Source of the DNA: an uncultured Bacilli bacterium
GTDB taxonomy: Bacteria > Bacillota_I > Bacilli_A > RF39 > UBA660
Length of the DNA: 64,000 bases
NCBI GenBank assembly: GCA_910584255.1
Contig: CAJTXV010000004.1
Coordinates: forward strand, 11,699-75,698
Reading direction: 5' to 3'
The translations under genes were made by a program, and so were the position numbers. A model generated the notes under the pieces. The model searched no databases and was not told where the DNA came from. It was given only the letters and a program-made list of their open reading frames with translations. Below, one piece after another: positions 27,586-36,954 of the stretch. The stretch's first letter is position 1, and each line of letters starts with the position of its first letter.

Positions 27586-29619
27586 CTATTTTACTTTTTC
27601 TTTTGCTGTCCTCATGTCTAGTGTTGCTTCATTAATTGCATCATCAATGGTTTTAATATCATCTACAATCATACTGTATCCGATGGATGCTCCAAAACCG
27701 TGTGGTAAGTCTTTCATCTCTTTTGTTAATTTTTTACTGTATGTTTCTACTTGCTTTTCACTATATCCAACAAGATAAATTAAGAATTCATTTCCATCTG
27801 TACGAATAATTTCACTATTTTCGAGTTGTGTATTTACTAGAATAGATGCAGCTGAAATAATTAAATTATCTCCTGCCTCATGCCCATAGTTATCATTTAC
27901 ATATTGTACATTATTTAAATCGACAATAAGTATAGCCTGCGGATATACTTGACTATCCTCCCATAATTTCATATTTAAGTTTAAATAATTACGATTCTTG
28001 AGTGAAGTCAAAATATCTGTATATTTACGACGGTCTTCTTTTCGAACCTCAGTAATTGTCTTCTTTCTCTTAAAGAAAATCAAGAAGGCAATAATCACTA
28101 AAATTGGAAGTAATGCGACTCCAAGGACAATTAGATATAGTTCTTGAAAGTTGGTTCTTTCTACTAGTGATAAACTTAAAGAATTCAGTCCACTCAAACG
28201 ATAATTATAATAAGAATTGGTAGTAATAATGTAATTAAATAAATTATAGAACTCTTCATTTCCTTTATAAATCATAAATGAAAAATCGTTATTCACATAA
28301 TCTGTGTATAAAACCTCATATTTAGAGAATTTACTATTTTTATAGTAATCATACACTTCTTTATCTACAATGACTAGTCCATTTCCTTTTACTAGTTTTG
28401 ATAAATTATTTACTTCTTTAATATTGGCTCTACTATTTTCAGTAAAGTATTTCGTAATTAAGTTGTTCTTAAGCATTTTTACATCTTTATTTTTTAAACT
28501 CTCAAAGGTTGAAATAACGTCTCCTTCTTTCGGAACACCTAATACTACATATTTCTCTATCGTTGGAGAAATTGTTGCCTTATAATCCGTTGTACTATAA
28601 CCAGAATAGTTAAAGTAAATATCTACTTCTCCTTTATCAATTGCCTGGTTTAATTCTTCTATAGATTTATATTTCTTATACGTAAAATCAATTCCAGTCA
28701 GGCGTAACATCCGAGCGACATATTCACTCGCAATTCCTTTCGGAATCCCATCAATTTTTAGTTCATAAGGAACATTTTCTACATATCCGTAAGCATATGA
28801 TTTAGATACTAAATCTGCTTTTGTTTTATCATTCAATCCATTTTTAGATGCATAGTAGTCTAGATATTCTTTATTATAGGAAGTAATGAAACCATCTTTT
28901 TTCCACTTTTCATAGTATTTACGAACTACTTGATTTAGTTCCTGGTTATCATCTGACAATGTTAGAACCAGTCGTTTAGAAATTTCTGTAAAGTAGTAAT
29001 TAATATGATAATTGTCATTCATAATGGTTTGGTCTAAATATAAGATTTGTGGAATAATAATCATTTCCACTTGATCTTGATCAAACTCTGTAATCATCGT
29101 TGTTATATCTTCATAGGTCTTATAAGTAAGGTTCGTTGCATTTTTTAAGTAATAACTTAACTCACCAACATCAGATGTAAATACTCCGATGGATTTATCT
29201 TTGAGTTCGCTAATTTCGTTATATCTAGTATTTACTTTACTAATTGCAACATAACCATCTTCAAATACTAATAAATCTTTATTGGTCTGTTTCGTTTCAT
29301 TATCTAATAGTCGAAATCTTAAACCTGTACCCGAAGAACTTGATGTCTTTGGATATGGAATTTTATTAAACTCTAGTCCTGTATCCGATTCAAAGTTTTT
29401 AACAAAATTAAAAATCACTCCAGAACCATCCATAGAATAAACTGGTATATCATTGATAATTTCTAAATCATATTTTACTTCTGAATTATTTGTAATCCAT
29501 CTTTTTTCTCTTACAGTTAAATTGGTTCTTTCATCTTTATAATTTAAGTAATAATAGACTCCAACAAATGCAAAGAGTGCTACTAAAATTGGTACAACAA
29601 TTATTAATTTTTTTTTCAT
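27586..29619 (-). CDS. two extracellular solute-binding-like domains fused to a degenerate GGDEF domain
   Basis: The protein has an N-terminal membrane segment (about 5-25). Two type 3 solute-binding-like domains follow (about 40-270 and 275-480), with typical phrases ELKDKSIGVFTSD and AIDKGEVDIYFNYSG. A second membrane helix lies near residues 490-515, and the cytoplasmic C-terminal domain is of the diguanylate cyclase fold. This domain keeps TDILTSLKNRNYL and the first metal Asp in VDLNNVQYVNDNYGHEAGD. The signature loop, however, reads RTDGNEF instead of RxGGDEF. It may bind GTP or lack cyclase activity. It looks like a ligand sensor at the head of the YihY-ltaS gene row. Confidence 0.82.
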   Translation of the reverse strand: MKKKLIIVVPILVALFAFVGVYYYLNYKDERTNLTVREKRWITNNSEVKYDLEIINDIPVYSMDGSGVIFNFVKNFESDTGLEFNKIPYPKTSSSSGTGLRFRLLDNETKQTNKDLLVFEDGYVAISKVNTRYNEISELKDKSIGVFTSDVGELSYYLKNATNLTYKTYEDITTMITEFDQDQVEMIIIPQILYLDQTIMNDNYHINYYFTEISKRLVLTLSDDNQELNQVVRKYYEKWKKDGFITSYNKEYLDYYASKNGLNDKTKADLVSKSYAYGYVENVPYELKIDGIPKGIASEYVARMLRLTGIDFTYKKYKSIEELNQAIDKGEVDIYFNYSGYSTTDYKATISPTIEKYVVLGVPKEGDVISTFESLKNKDVKMLKNNLITKYFTENSRANIKEVNNLSKLVKGNGLVIVDKEVYDYYKNSKFSKYEVLYTDYVNNDFSFMIYKGNEEFYNLFNYIITTNSYYNYRLSGLNSLSLSLVERTNFQELYLIVLGVALLPILVIIAFLIFFKRKKTITEVRKEDRRKYTDILTSLKNRNYLNLNMKLWEDSQVYPQAILIVDLNNVQYVNDNYGHEAGDNLIISAASILVNTQLENSEIIRTDGNEFLIYLVGYSEKQVETYSKKLTKEMKDLPHGFGASIGYSMIVDDIKTIDDAINEATLDMRTAKEKVK

Positions 29620-29634
29620 GGGTTCACCCTCTAA

Positions 29635-30120
29635 CTACTGATTGGTATCCGTTTGGTTGATATCCGTTTTTTCTCTATCTTTAGACCAAACAAAAATGGA
29701 ACTATTATGATGCTTTGATCCCATAATTGGGAAATTATTTTCAGCAGCATCATTTTTTCTAACAATTACATGAAAATCATAATATCCTTTTTGACTATCT
29801 GTAAATATATCCAAAACACCATCCATTGTCTTTTTAGCGTCATCCAGTGAAGTATCAAATGCAACAGTGATTAAAATATTGATTAGGCGTCCACTTTCAC
29901 GTACTTCTACGGATTCTACTTTTTCTTTGGCCTGAATGCCTTCTTTTAATTGATCATATGTTTCTTTTTTCACTTCTACTTTTCCTACTAGACGATCTCC
30001 GTATACTGCACCATCATGTGCAAAAAATACTTTTTTAATTTCAGAAACCCCAAACATGAAGAATACAAAAAGTACCACGATTATAATCGTAAATTTGTTT
30101 TTTTTCACCAATTTCATCAT
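29635..30120 (-). CDS. single-pass membrane protein of unknown function
   Basis: The protein is 161 aa, with one hydrophobic segment at about residues 10-27 (FTIIIVVLFVFFMFGV) and an extracellular alpha/beta domain. The family is not recognised. GGAGTTGG precedes the ATG. It lies 15 bases upstream of the sensor/GGDEF gene and is probably its operon partner. The tail is polar, with repeated NQTDTNQ, and probably disordered. Confidence 0.68.
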   Translation of the reverse strand: MMKLVKKNKFTIIIVVLFVFFMFGVSEIKKVFFAHDGAVYGDRLVGKVEVKKETYDQLKEGIQAKEKVESVEVRESGRLINILITVAFDTSLDDAKKTMDGVLDIFTDSQKGYYDFHVIVRKNDAAENNFPIMGSKHHNSSIFVWSKDREKTDINQTDTNQ

Positions 30121-30183
30121 ATTTTTCCAACTCCTTTAATTATAGTTAAGATTATACAATATCTTTCTAACTTTTTCAAATAT

Positions 30184-31602
30184 TTATCTTTTTGTTAATT
30201 CTTCTACTAACAATTGATTTACTAGAGAAGGATTGGCGCTACCCTTACTTTCTTTCATGATTTGTCCCATGAGATATTTCAGTGCTCGATCTTTTCCTGC
30301 TTTATAATCCAAAACACTTGCTTCGTTTTCTTTTAAAACTTTATCCACAAGTTCTGTTAAGTAAGATGTATCACTAATCGTTTGAATACCACGAGAGGAA
30401 ATGATTTCGAGGGTAGAGGAATCTGTTTCCATTAAGTCATTTAATATTTCTTTAAATACTTTATTGGTTATTTCTCCACTGGATAATTTTGACACTAATT
30501 CCTTGAATTTATCCTTTGTTAGTTTTGTAGAAGTCAAACCTTTTTCTGTTTTATTTAAATAAGCAGAAATATCTCCTAATAATAAGTTACTAGCAATTAC
30601 TAAATCTATATCTTCTAAGCCTAGTAAAAAATCACTTAGTTGTTTATTTTGAATTAGTTTATTAGCATTTACTAAAGAAATTCCTTTTTCTAGGTATAAT
30701 TTTCTTCTCTCATCTGGCAAAATCTCTAAACTTGATTTAACTTTTTCAATATAATCATCTTCTAATACTAAAAACGGAATATCTGGTTCTGGAAAATAAC
30801 GATAATCGTTTCCAACTTCTTTGACACGCATTAACACTGTTTCATTTGTCTTTTCATCATATCTTCTTGTCTCTTCGCGGATTTGATTTCCGCGCTCTAA
30901 TTCCTCTATTTGTCTTTTTGCTTCTACCATAACAACCATACCTGCACTACTGATAGACCCTACATTCTTTGTTTCTGTTCTCGTTCCTAATATCTCTGTT
31001 TTAGAAACGGAAACATTGACATCACAACGCATGCTACCCTCTTCGATTTTACAGTCTGAAACATTTAAATATAGCAATGTCTCTCGCAGTTTTTCTAGAT
31101 AGGCAATCATTTCTTTATCACTCTTGATATCTGGTTCTGATACGATTTCGATTAAAGGAACCCCATTTCGGTTAAAATCTAGGAATGATTTATCTTTATA
31201 ATGTGTACTTTTACAAGTATCTTCCTCCATATGAATATCGTGAATTCCAATTTTTTTAGTAATGCCATCTACTTCAATCTCTAAATACCCATCTACACCA
31301 ATAGGACTTCTAGCTTGGGTAATTTGATATCCTTTGGGTAAATCTGGATAAAAATAATTTTTTCGATCAAAATGCATTTTTTTATTAATTTTACAATGAA
31401 ATGCAAGGGATGCTTTTAATGCAAGTTCTACGGCATAAGAATTCACAGTAGGAAGAACTCCAGGATATGCGAAATCAATTTCATTAATATTCGTATTGGC
31501 GAAGGTACCATAATGATTATTGGAATCTGAAAACATTTTGGTATTACTTTTTAACTCGCAATGAACTTCTGCTCCTGCGGTTACTTGATATTCTTTATTC
31601 AC
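30184..31602 (-). CDS. gatB: Asp/Glu-tRNA(Asn/Gln) amidotransferase subunit B
   Basis: GatB recognises misacylated Glu-tRNA(Gln) or Asp-tRNA(Asn), activates the acyl group, and receives ammonia from GatA. The N-terminal cradle domain shows GAEVHCEL, the DFNRNGVPLIEIVSEPD motif and MRCDVNVSV. The C-terminal helical and YqeY-like tail domain ends DRALKYLMGQIMKES. I take GTG at 31602, which has AGGAGGGA at the best distance; ATG at 31608 is too close to that site. It overlaps the end of gatA. Confidence 0.95.
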   Translation of the reverse strand: MNKEYQVTAGAEVHCELKSNTKMFSDSNNHYGTFANTNINEIDFAYPGVLPTVNSYAVELALKASLAFHCKINKKMHFDRKNYFYPDLPKGYQITQARSPIGVDGYLEIEVDGITKKIGIHDIHMEEDTCKSTHYKDKSFLDFNRNGVPLIEIVSEPDIKSDKEMIAYLEKLRETLLYLNVSDCKIEEGSMRCDVNVSVSKTEILGTRTETKNVGSISSAGMVVMVEAKRQIEELERGNQIREETRRYDEKTNETVLMRVKEVGNDYRYFPEPDIPFLVLEDDYIEKVKSSLEILPDERRKLYLEKGISLVNANKLIQNKQLSDFLLGLEDIDLVIASNLLLGDISAYLNKTEKGLTSTKLTKDKFKELVSKLSSGEITNKVFKEILNDLMETDSSTLEIISSRGIQTISDTSYLTELVDKVLKENEASVLDYKAGKDRALKYLMGQIMKESKGSANPSLVNQLLVEELTKR

Positions 31603-33052
31603 AAGCATTCCCTCCTGGTATTAAATTTAAGTTTAATTCTCTTTCAATCCATGCCGCTAGCTGATACATTTTAGCCTCTTCAAAGGAGTTTCCAATAATA
31701 TGCATTCCGATTGGCATGTTCTCTTTATTAAAGCCGATTGGTACATTCATACCAGGAAGTCCCGCCATGTTGACAGGAATTACTAATACATCGTCTAGGA
31801 ATGACTGGATTGGATCATCTAGATCTTGAGCTAAATTGTAAGCAACTGTAGTTGTCGTTGGCCCTATGATTAAGTCATAAGTTTTAAATGCTTTTTGGAA
31901 GCTCTTTCTAATATCATCACGAATTTGAAGTGCTTTATTATAATAGGTAACAGCATTTTCTCCACTTAACAGGTAAGAACCTACCATAATTCTACGTTTC
32001 ACTTCCTTACCAAATCCTTCTTTTCTCGTTTTACGGTATAAATCTTCAACAGATTCTGGATTTTTTATAGAGTAGCCGAATCTTACACCATCAAATCTCG
32101 CTAAATTACTGCTTGCTTCCCCCATCGCAATGATCTGATATAGAGTAACTGCATTTTCTATGTAATCAATATCTATAAAATCAACGGTTACACCTTTCTT
32201 TCTTAATAATGCAATCATTTCATTTATTTTATCTTTGATTTCATTACTTACAATGTCACTTAAAAAATAGTTAGGAATTCCAATTTTCATTCCTTTGATA
32301 TCTTTTCCAAGCAGCCTCGTAAAATCTTCCTTATCTCTTAATACACTCGTTAAATCATGAGTATCATGCCCTACTAACTCATTTAAAAGAAGAGCATTTT
32401 CATAGACATTTCTAGTCATAGGACCAATTTGATCTAGGCTAGATGCAAAAGCCACTAACCCATAACGAGAAATTCTTCCATAGGTTGGTTTCATTCCGAC
32501 AATTCCAGTATAGCTTGCAGGTTGCCTAATAGATCCTCCCGTATCGCTTCCTAGTGCCAAAGGAACGATTCTTTGTGAAATACAAGCAGCACTTCCTCCA
32601 GAAGAACCTCCTGTGATTTTTTCTTTATTCCAAGGGTTTTTCGGTGCACCAAAATAACTGGTTCTACTAGTTGATCCCATCGCAAATTCATCCATGTTGG
32701 TCTTTCCTATAATAATCATATGCTTGTCTTTGATTTTTTGAACTACCGTTGCATCATAAATTGGTACATAATTTTCTAACATTTTAGATGCACAAGTGGT
32801 TCTTAAATCTTTCGTTGAAATATTATCTTTCACTGCAATAGGAATTCCAAAAAGAAGGTTATCTACTTCTAAATCTTCGAGTTTTTTAGCCTCTTCTATC
32901 GCATTTTCTTTATTTAATGTAATAAAACAGTTTAAGTCTTTATTTTCTTCAATGCGAGAAAATGCTTCTTCTACTAAATCTATCGGACGAATTTCTTTTT
33001 TCTTCAGTAATTCGTTAATTTCTATAATACTTTTATCTAAATATTTACTCAT
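31595..33052 (-). CDS. gatA: Asp/Glu-tRNA(Asn/Gln) amidotransferase subunit A
   Basis: GatA is the amidase that frees ammonia from glutamine for GatB. The amidase signature is intact: the catalytic Lys in AVKDNI near residue 74, then GSSGGSAA and the Ser in DTGGSIRQPAS near 170. Length (485 aa) is usual. Its ATG overlaps the end of gatC and its stop overlaps the start of gatB, the standard gatCAB operon order. Confidence 0.97.
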   Translation of the reverse strand: MSKYLDKSIIEINELLKKKEIRPIDLVEEAFSRIEENKDLNCFITLNKENAIEEAKKLEDLEVDNLLFGIPIAVKDNISTKDLRTTCASKMLENYVPIYDATVVQKIKDKHMIIIGKTNMDEFAMGSTSRTSYFGAPKNPWNKEKITGGSSGGSAACISQRIVPLALGSDTGGSIRQPASYTGIVGMKPTYGRISRYGLVAFASSLDQIGPMTRNVYENALLLNELVGHDTHDLTSVLRDKEDFTRLLGKDIKGMKIGIPNYFLSDIVSNEIKDKINEMIALLRKKGVTVDFIDIDYIENAVTLYQIIAMGEASSNLARFDGVRFGYSIKNPESVEDLYRKTRKEGFGKEVKRRIMVGSYLLSGENAVTYYNKALQIRDDIRKSFQKAFKTYDLIIGPTTTTVAYNLAQDLDDPIQSFLDDVLVIPVNMAGLPGMNVPIGFNKENMPIGMHIIGNSFEEAKMYQLAAWIERELNLNLIPGGNACE

Positions 33053-33341
33053 GAATCATCACCGGCACTTCCACAAAATTCCCACTCGTTCTTGGTGCAT
33101 TTTTCTTTACTTTATCAAAAGAAATACCACTTTCATTTTTATCTTCTCTAAGACTTACTGTATGCTCAACAGGGGTAATTAATAGTTCTTCATCGTAGTT
33201 TTTAATTTCACTAATTTTTTCTACTTCATTTAATAATTTTTTTAGATTGATTGCGTATTGTTCTTTTTCTTCTTCTGTTAATTCTATTCTAGCTAGATCA
33301 GCTACGTGTTCTACCTCATAAAGTTCTAATTTTTCTTCCAT
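33045..33341 (-). CDS. gatC: Asp/Glu-tRNA(Asn/Gln) amidotransferase subunit C
   Basis: GatC is the small linker that holds GatA and GatB together. The protein is 98 aa, with the family start EHVADLARIELTEEE, a central NLKKLLNEVEKI helix, and a C-terminal region LREDKN with FDKVKKNAPRTSGNFVEVP. It is the first gene of the gatCAB operon. Confidence 0.94.
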   Translation of the reverse strand: MEEKLELYEVEHVADLARIELTEEEKEQYAINLKKLLNEVEKISEIKNYDEELLITPVEHTVSLREDKNESGISFDKVKKNAPRTSGNFVEVPVMIHE

Positions 33342-33455
33342 ACTATGCCTCCTAAATAAATGTTATTCACTTATCGGTTTCTAACTATTATTATACCACG
33401 AGTTTATACTTTTTGAATTTTTTCTTCTCTACATTTTTTTACTATATTTTATTTA

Positions 33456-34160
33456 TCAGATTCTCATTTCTACTTTTTTCTGATATCCTGGAAACATTAA
33501 AATACTATCATACTCAACTTCTTTTCCATTTAATATAAATTTATATTGTAGATTTAAGTATTCTGCTACTTTTTTTGGGATGGTTACCATCTTTTTCCAT
33601 TCTTTTAAAATACTAATATCAAAGTCATTTTCTGTATTATAAATTACAATTAGTTCTGTATCTGTAATTTGAATTCTTACTTTTTTAATCTTTTGTATTT
33701 CTGTATTGATTTTATCTTGAATAGTTGAGTTTTCAGTCCTATGATATGTAACATCTAGTTTATCTGCTAAAAGTAAGGAAAGCCCTACAAAAGATGCAAT
33801 ATGTGTTCCACTTGAGTGATCCCCAATTGCTTGATATAGTATTTCTTTTTCTGTTTCTGTTACCTGAACATTTTCAATAAATTTTCTAGAGAGTTTAACA
33901 CTTTCTGTTGCATGATCTATTTTCTCTCCTTTACTTAGTCCAATATCATGAAGTAAAGATGCAAACATGGCTAGTTCGATTGTCCTATCATCTACTTGTA
34001 GCTGACTTAATATTTCTTTTGTATATTCTGAAACTCTTTTATAATGTCCTAGTCCATGTTCCCAATCCCATTTTCCATCTGTAATAAAATGCATTCTTTC
34101 TATTTTTCTTACGATACTTAGGTATTCTTCATTTTTTAATAAATTAGTCGATAAACTCAT
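33456..34160 (-). CDS. HD-domain hydrolase
   Basis: The start taken is ATG 34160, with AAAGGAAG upstream. A longer frame could start at 34238 and overlap the upstream gene by 11 bases. The HD signature is visible: H in GLGHYKRV, HD in SLLHDIGLSKG, H in KIDHATES, and D in LLLADKLDVTYHRT, so the metal-binding set is complete. HD proteins hydrolyse phosphate bonds in nucleotides or alarmones. The C-terminal 80 residues form a separate, possibly beta-rich domain. The substrate is unknown. It starts a short row of accessory genes. Confidence 0.75.
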   Translation of the reverse strand: MSLSTNLLKNEEYLSIVRKIERMHFITDGKWDWEHGLGHYKRVSEYTKEILSQLQVDDRTIELAMFASLLHDIGLSKGEKIDHATESVKLSRKFIENVQVTETEKEILYQAIGDHSSGTHIASFVGLSLLLADKLDVTYHRTENSTIQDKINTEIQKIKKVRIQITDTELIVIYNTENDFDISILKEWKKMVTIPKKVAEYLNLQYKFILNGKEVEYDSILMFPGYQKKVEMRI

Positions 34161-34227
34161 ATAAACTTCCTTTCCATTATGTAGTTTATGATTAAAACTC
34201 CTATTGATTATTGTCTTTGCTTTTATT

Positions 34228-34929
34228 TTAATCATCAATACTTTTTTTATATATTTTAGCCCAAGAAAATATTTTACCTGTCACATTTTCGTCATAGCAA
34301 ACACATTTTTCAAAATTAGAAAGGTTCCAATAGCTAATTATCTCACTTGCGACTTTTTTCGTAAGATTTCTTACTAACTGTTTTTCTTTTAAACAAAAGG
34401 CAATTTGCTCATCTGATTTTCCTTGATTTCTGTATTGTTCTGTTAGTTTTCTTTCTAGTTCTTCTGTAAAACCCTCACTATCCCAAATATTAATTTCAAT
34501 CTCCATATCACTGATACCTACTACTTTCGGATACATTTCAATTTCTAATAAAGGGGAAGATATCATTTCTAGTCTCAGTCCTATCTCCAACCAATTTTTT
34601 CCTGGTAGGGCAATACGAGTATTCACACTATGTGGATTCACTCCCTCCATTTGTTTTAACATTTTTAGTATTCCTTCATATAGGTTATATCTAGCAACAT
34701 AGAAAAATAATGGATTTTCATTTAGTTTTTCGTACTTAAATATTGAAATATCTAAATTTAAAAGTGACTTTAAATATTTTAGTTGCTCTTTGGTTAGATT
34801 GTGAATATTCTGATTGATTGCAAGGTTTAATTCATCTTTATCTGTTAATAAATAATCAGTATCACTCAAAGTTTTCGTTTTTGATCCTGGTGGTATCTTT
34901 ATTTCAAAAAGTCCTTTTTGTTGTTCCAT
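34228..34929 (-). CDS. protein of unknown function
   Basis: I do not recognise this 233-aa protein. It is soluble, without a signal peptide or membrane segment, and looks like mixed helix and strand. It begins EQQKGLFEIKIPPGSK, and the C-terminus has three cysteines (in AFCLKEK and KCVCYDE) and a basic end. GGAGA lies before the ATG. The stop overlaps the possible early start of the HD gene, so the two are probably co-transcribed. Confidence 0.6.
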   Translation of the reverse strand: MEQQKGLFEIKIPPGSKTKTLSDTDYLLTDKDELNLAINQNIHNLTKEQLKYLKSLLNLDISIFKYEKLNENPLFFYVARYNLYEGILKMLKQMEGVNPHSVNTRIALPGKNWLEIGLRLEMISSPLLEIEMYPKVVGISDMEIEINIWDSEGFTEELERKLTEQYRNQGKSDEQIAFCLKEKQLVRNLTKKVASEIISYWNLSNFEKCVCYDENVTGKIFSWAKIYKKSIDD

Positions 34930-35104
34930 ATTCTCTCCTTCTGATACTTTTTTATATTATTCATCTACTATACTAAAATAGAGATTTTATAAGTTTGAGA
35001 ATTATTATATTCCTTTTAAAAATAATTGTAAATAAAAGAATCACCTAATATGATGATTCCAAGTTATTTTATAATATTCATTTTCTACCAAGAAAAAAAT
35101 TCAT

Positions 35105-35842
35105 CTAACATTTACTTTTTGGTTGGTTTCCTTGGTGATGAAAGTTATTTTCTATTTTCATAATTTTTTCTTCAAATGGGCTTTCTTCACCATTTAGAAT
35201 ATAATCGTTATGTCTCCAAAAATTCTCATATTCACTGATATCACTCATAGAAATTATCTGCTTTCTATCATATATACCATTTGGGTTACTAATATGATAA
35301 GAATAGGATGGATTTTTCTGGAATGTATTTGTTCTTATATCGTAATGACCTAATAGTAGTGTTGGAAAAATTCTAAAATATTTGATTTTTTCCTCATTTA
35401 TATGATAGGGAACTCCACTACTACTAATATTAAATTTAGGTTGATAGGTTCTATCATAATACCATATTGGTATTGGATAAAATTCTTCATCTACAGGTTG
35501 AAAGAAAATTAAAGGAATCTTATATAAAAAACATTGAAACGATAGACTACAGCTTTCTACAATTACTTGTTCTAGACTAGTTAATTCTACTTTTTCTTTC
35601 CATATATTTCTAGATGAGTCAAAGTTTTGGTTTAGATTACTAAAGGTTCTCCAAATTTCGTTTCCAGAATATGCTAATCCGTTTTGGTATACATCTTGAG
35701 TATCTTCTAAATTCAAAGTGGTAGTATGCATCAAGTAAACAAAATTAGGATCCATATCTTCAATTTTTATAGTAATACCATTGATTTTACTTCTGTAAAA
35801 ATCTACTTCTTGTTTCATTCTTTTTAACTCTTCAATATCCAT
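35105..35842 (-). CDS. protein of unknown function
   Basis: The protein is 245 aa, soluble, and not recognised. An early stretch (FVYLMHTTT, then VYQNGLAY about 15 residues on) has the His-Thr ... Asn-Gly-Leu spacing found in many ADP-ribosyltransferase-fold proteins, but the remaining motifs are not clear, so this is only a hint. It contains a region rich in Trp, Tyr and Pro (IPIWYYDRTYQPK). It is part of the same-strand accessory run at 33.4-36.9 kb. No clear promoter is seen in the 175-base spacer downstream or the 130-base spacer upstream. Confidence 0.58.
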   Translation of the reverse strand: MDIEELKRMKQEVDFYRSKINGITIKIEDMDPNFVYLMHTTTLNLEDTQDVYQNGLAYSGNEIWRTFSNLNQNFDSSRNIWKEKVELTSLEQVIVESCSLSFQCFLYKIPLIFFQPVDEEFYPIPIWYYDRTYQPKFNISSSGVPYHINEEKIKYFRIFPTLLLGHYDIRTNTFQKNPSYSYHISNPNGIYDRKQIISMSDISEYENFWRHNDYILNGEESPFEEKIMKIENNFHHQGNQPKSKC

Positions 35843-35972
35843 ATAAAACTTCCTTCTATCGATTGTATAATTCCATCAAGAGTTTATTTTCTTTATTTAA
35901 AATATTAGAGAATGGGATAAAGATTGTCAAATATGATTTTTTTATCCATATATTCGAACATTTTTTATAGAA

Positions 35973-36374
35973 TTATATATATTTTTTCTCTTCTAATAGT
36001 TTTTTTACTTTTTCTTTATTTGAATTATCTTTCATCATAGTATTAATTAGTTCTTTTTTAAAGTCCTCATGTTCATCTGAATATTCATATCGAATTCCTA
36101 GATTTTGATAGTATTCTCTTATTTTTTCAAAACTTTTTAACCCATAAGACATAAATTCCATATTTACTGGAATTACTTTTCCCGTAATATAAGGGGACTT
36201 AATTAATTCACGATGGTGGTTTAAGAATGTAGTATAAAATTTACTATTTAGTAAGGCTTGTTTTAGTTCTTCTTCTGTTAATGATGATAAACTAGATCCT
36301 TTCAATAAATTTGTATAGTAATCTACATCATAATCCGCACATAAATATGATTTATACTCTTTTAGTATTTCCAT
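35973..36374 (-). CDS. small protein of unknown function
   Basis: The protein is 133 aa, charged, predicted mostly helical, and ends with a Lys/Glu-rich helix (KEKVKKLLEEKKYI). No family or membrane segment is recognised. It starts six bases after the end of the frameshifted gene at 36381-36838, so it was probably co-transcribed with it. Confidence 0.55.
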   Translation of the reverse strand: MEILKEYKSYLCADYDVDYYTNLLKGSSLSSLTEEELKQALLNSKFYTTFLNHHRELIKSPYITGKVIPVNMEFMSYGLKSFEKIREYYQNLGIRYEYSDEHEDFKKELINTMMKDNSNKEKVKKLLEEKKYI

Positions 36375-36380
36375 TGCATT

Positions 36381-36838
36381 TTAGAAATCCTCAATTAAGT
36401 GTTTTTGCTTTTCATGTTCATCTATATCATCTGATGAAATAACAGTACCATCAAAATCATCTTTTTCAATGAAAGTTTCAATCAAATATAGAGGCATTAT
36501 GTCATATGTATAATCTCCATAACCAATATGTTTCATAATCATATCTATTGGAATATCATATTCCAAAATCATGTTGATATCAGTTCTTAGTTTGTGGTAA
36601 TGTTCATTAGTTTAAATCCCTCTAAAATGGCATCCTCTGGGAATAAGCAAAAATATTTTCCTTGAAGATTTTCACAGTCTATGGTATTAAAATCATGTCC
36701 AGTTTCTTTATAAAAATGTGTATATCCCATTTTATAATAGAATGTCTCTGAATATAGTGTCTCTGGACTTTCTTTAATGTCCTCATCTAATCGATATCCC
36801 ATAAAAAAGTTGCTGGGAACTACTCTATAAATTTTCAT
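36381..36838 (-). pseudogene. gene of unknown function broken by one frameshift
   Basis: Two open pieces lie end to end in different frames: 83 codons from 36838, ending FKLMNITTN, and 63 codons ending at 36381. A one-base change just after ...FKLMN lets the frame continue as HYHKLRTDINMILEYDIP, so the stop between them disappears. The result is a single protein of about 150 residues. Its centre, KYFCLFPEDAILEGFKLM, and the following YDIP block read as one continuous fold. The function is unknown. It could be a true mutation or a sequencing error. Confidence 0.6.
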
Positions 36839-36954
36839 AAAATTCCCCTTGAAAGTAGGTATATAATATCATAAATTTAAAAAGAGTGCAATTAAAATTT
36901 ATTTCCTATACTAACAACTTTCTACTTTTCCTATTTTATTTAGAAAATCCATAT

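Noticed and set aside
36587..36838. Two separate small genes at 36381-36572 and 36587-36838
   Set aside because: A one-base change joins them into a single smooth protein, so they are treated as one broken gene.
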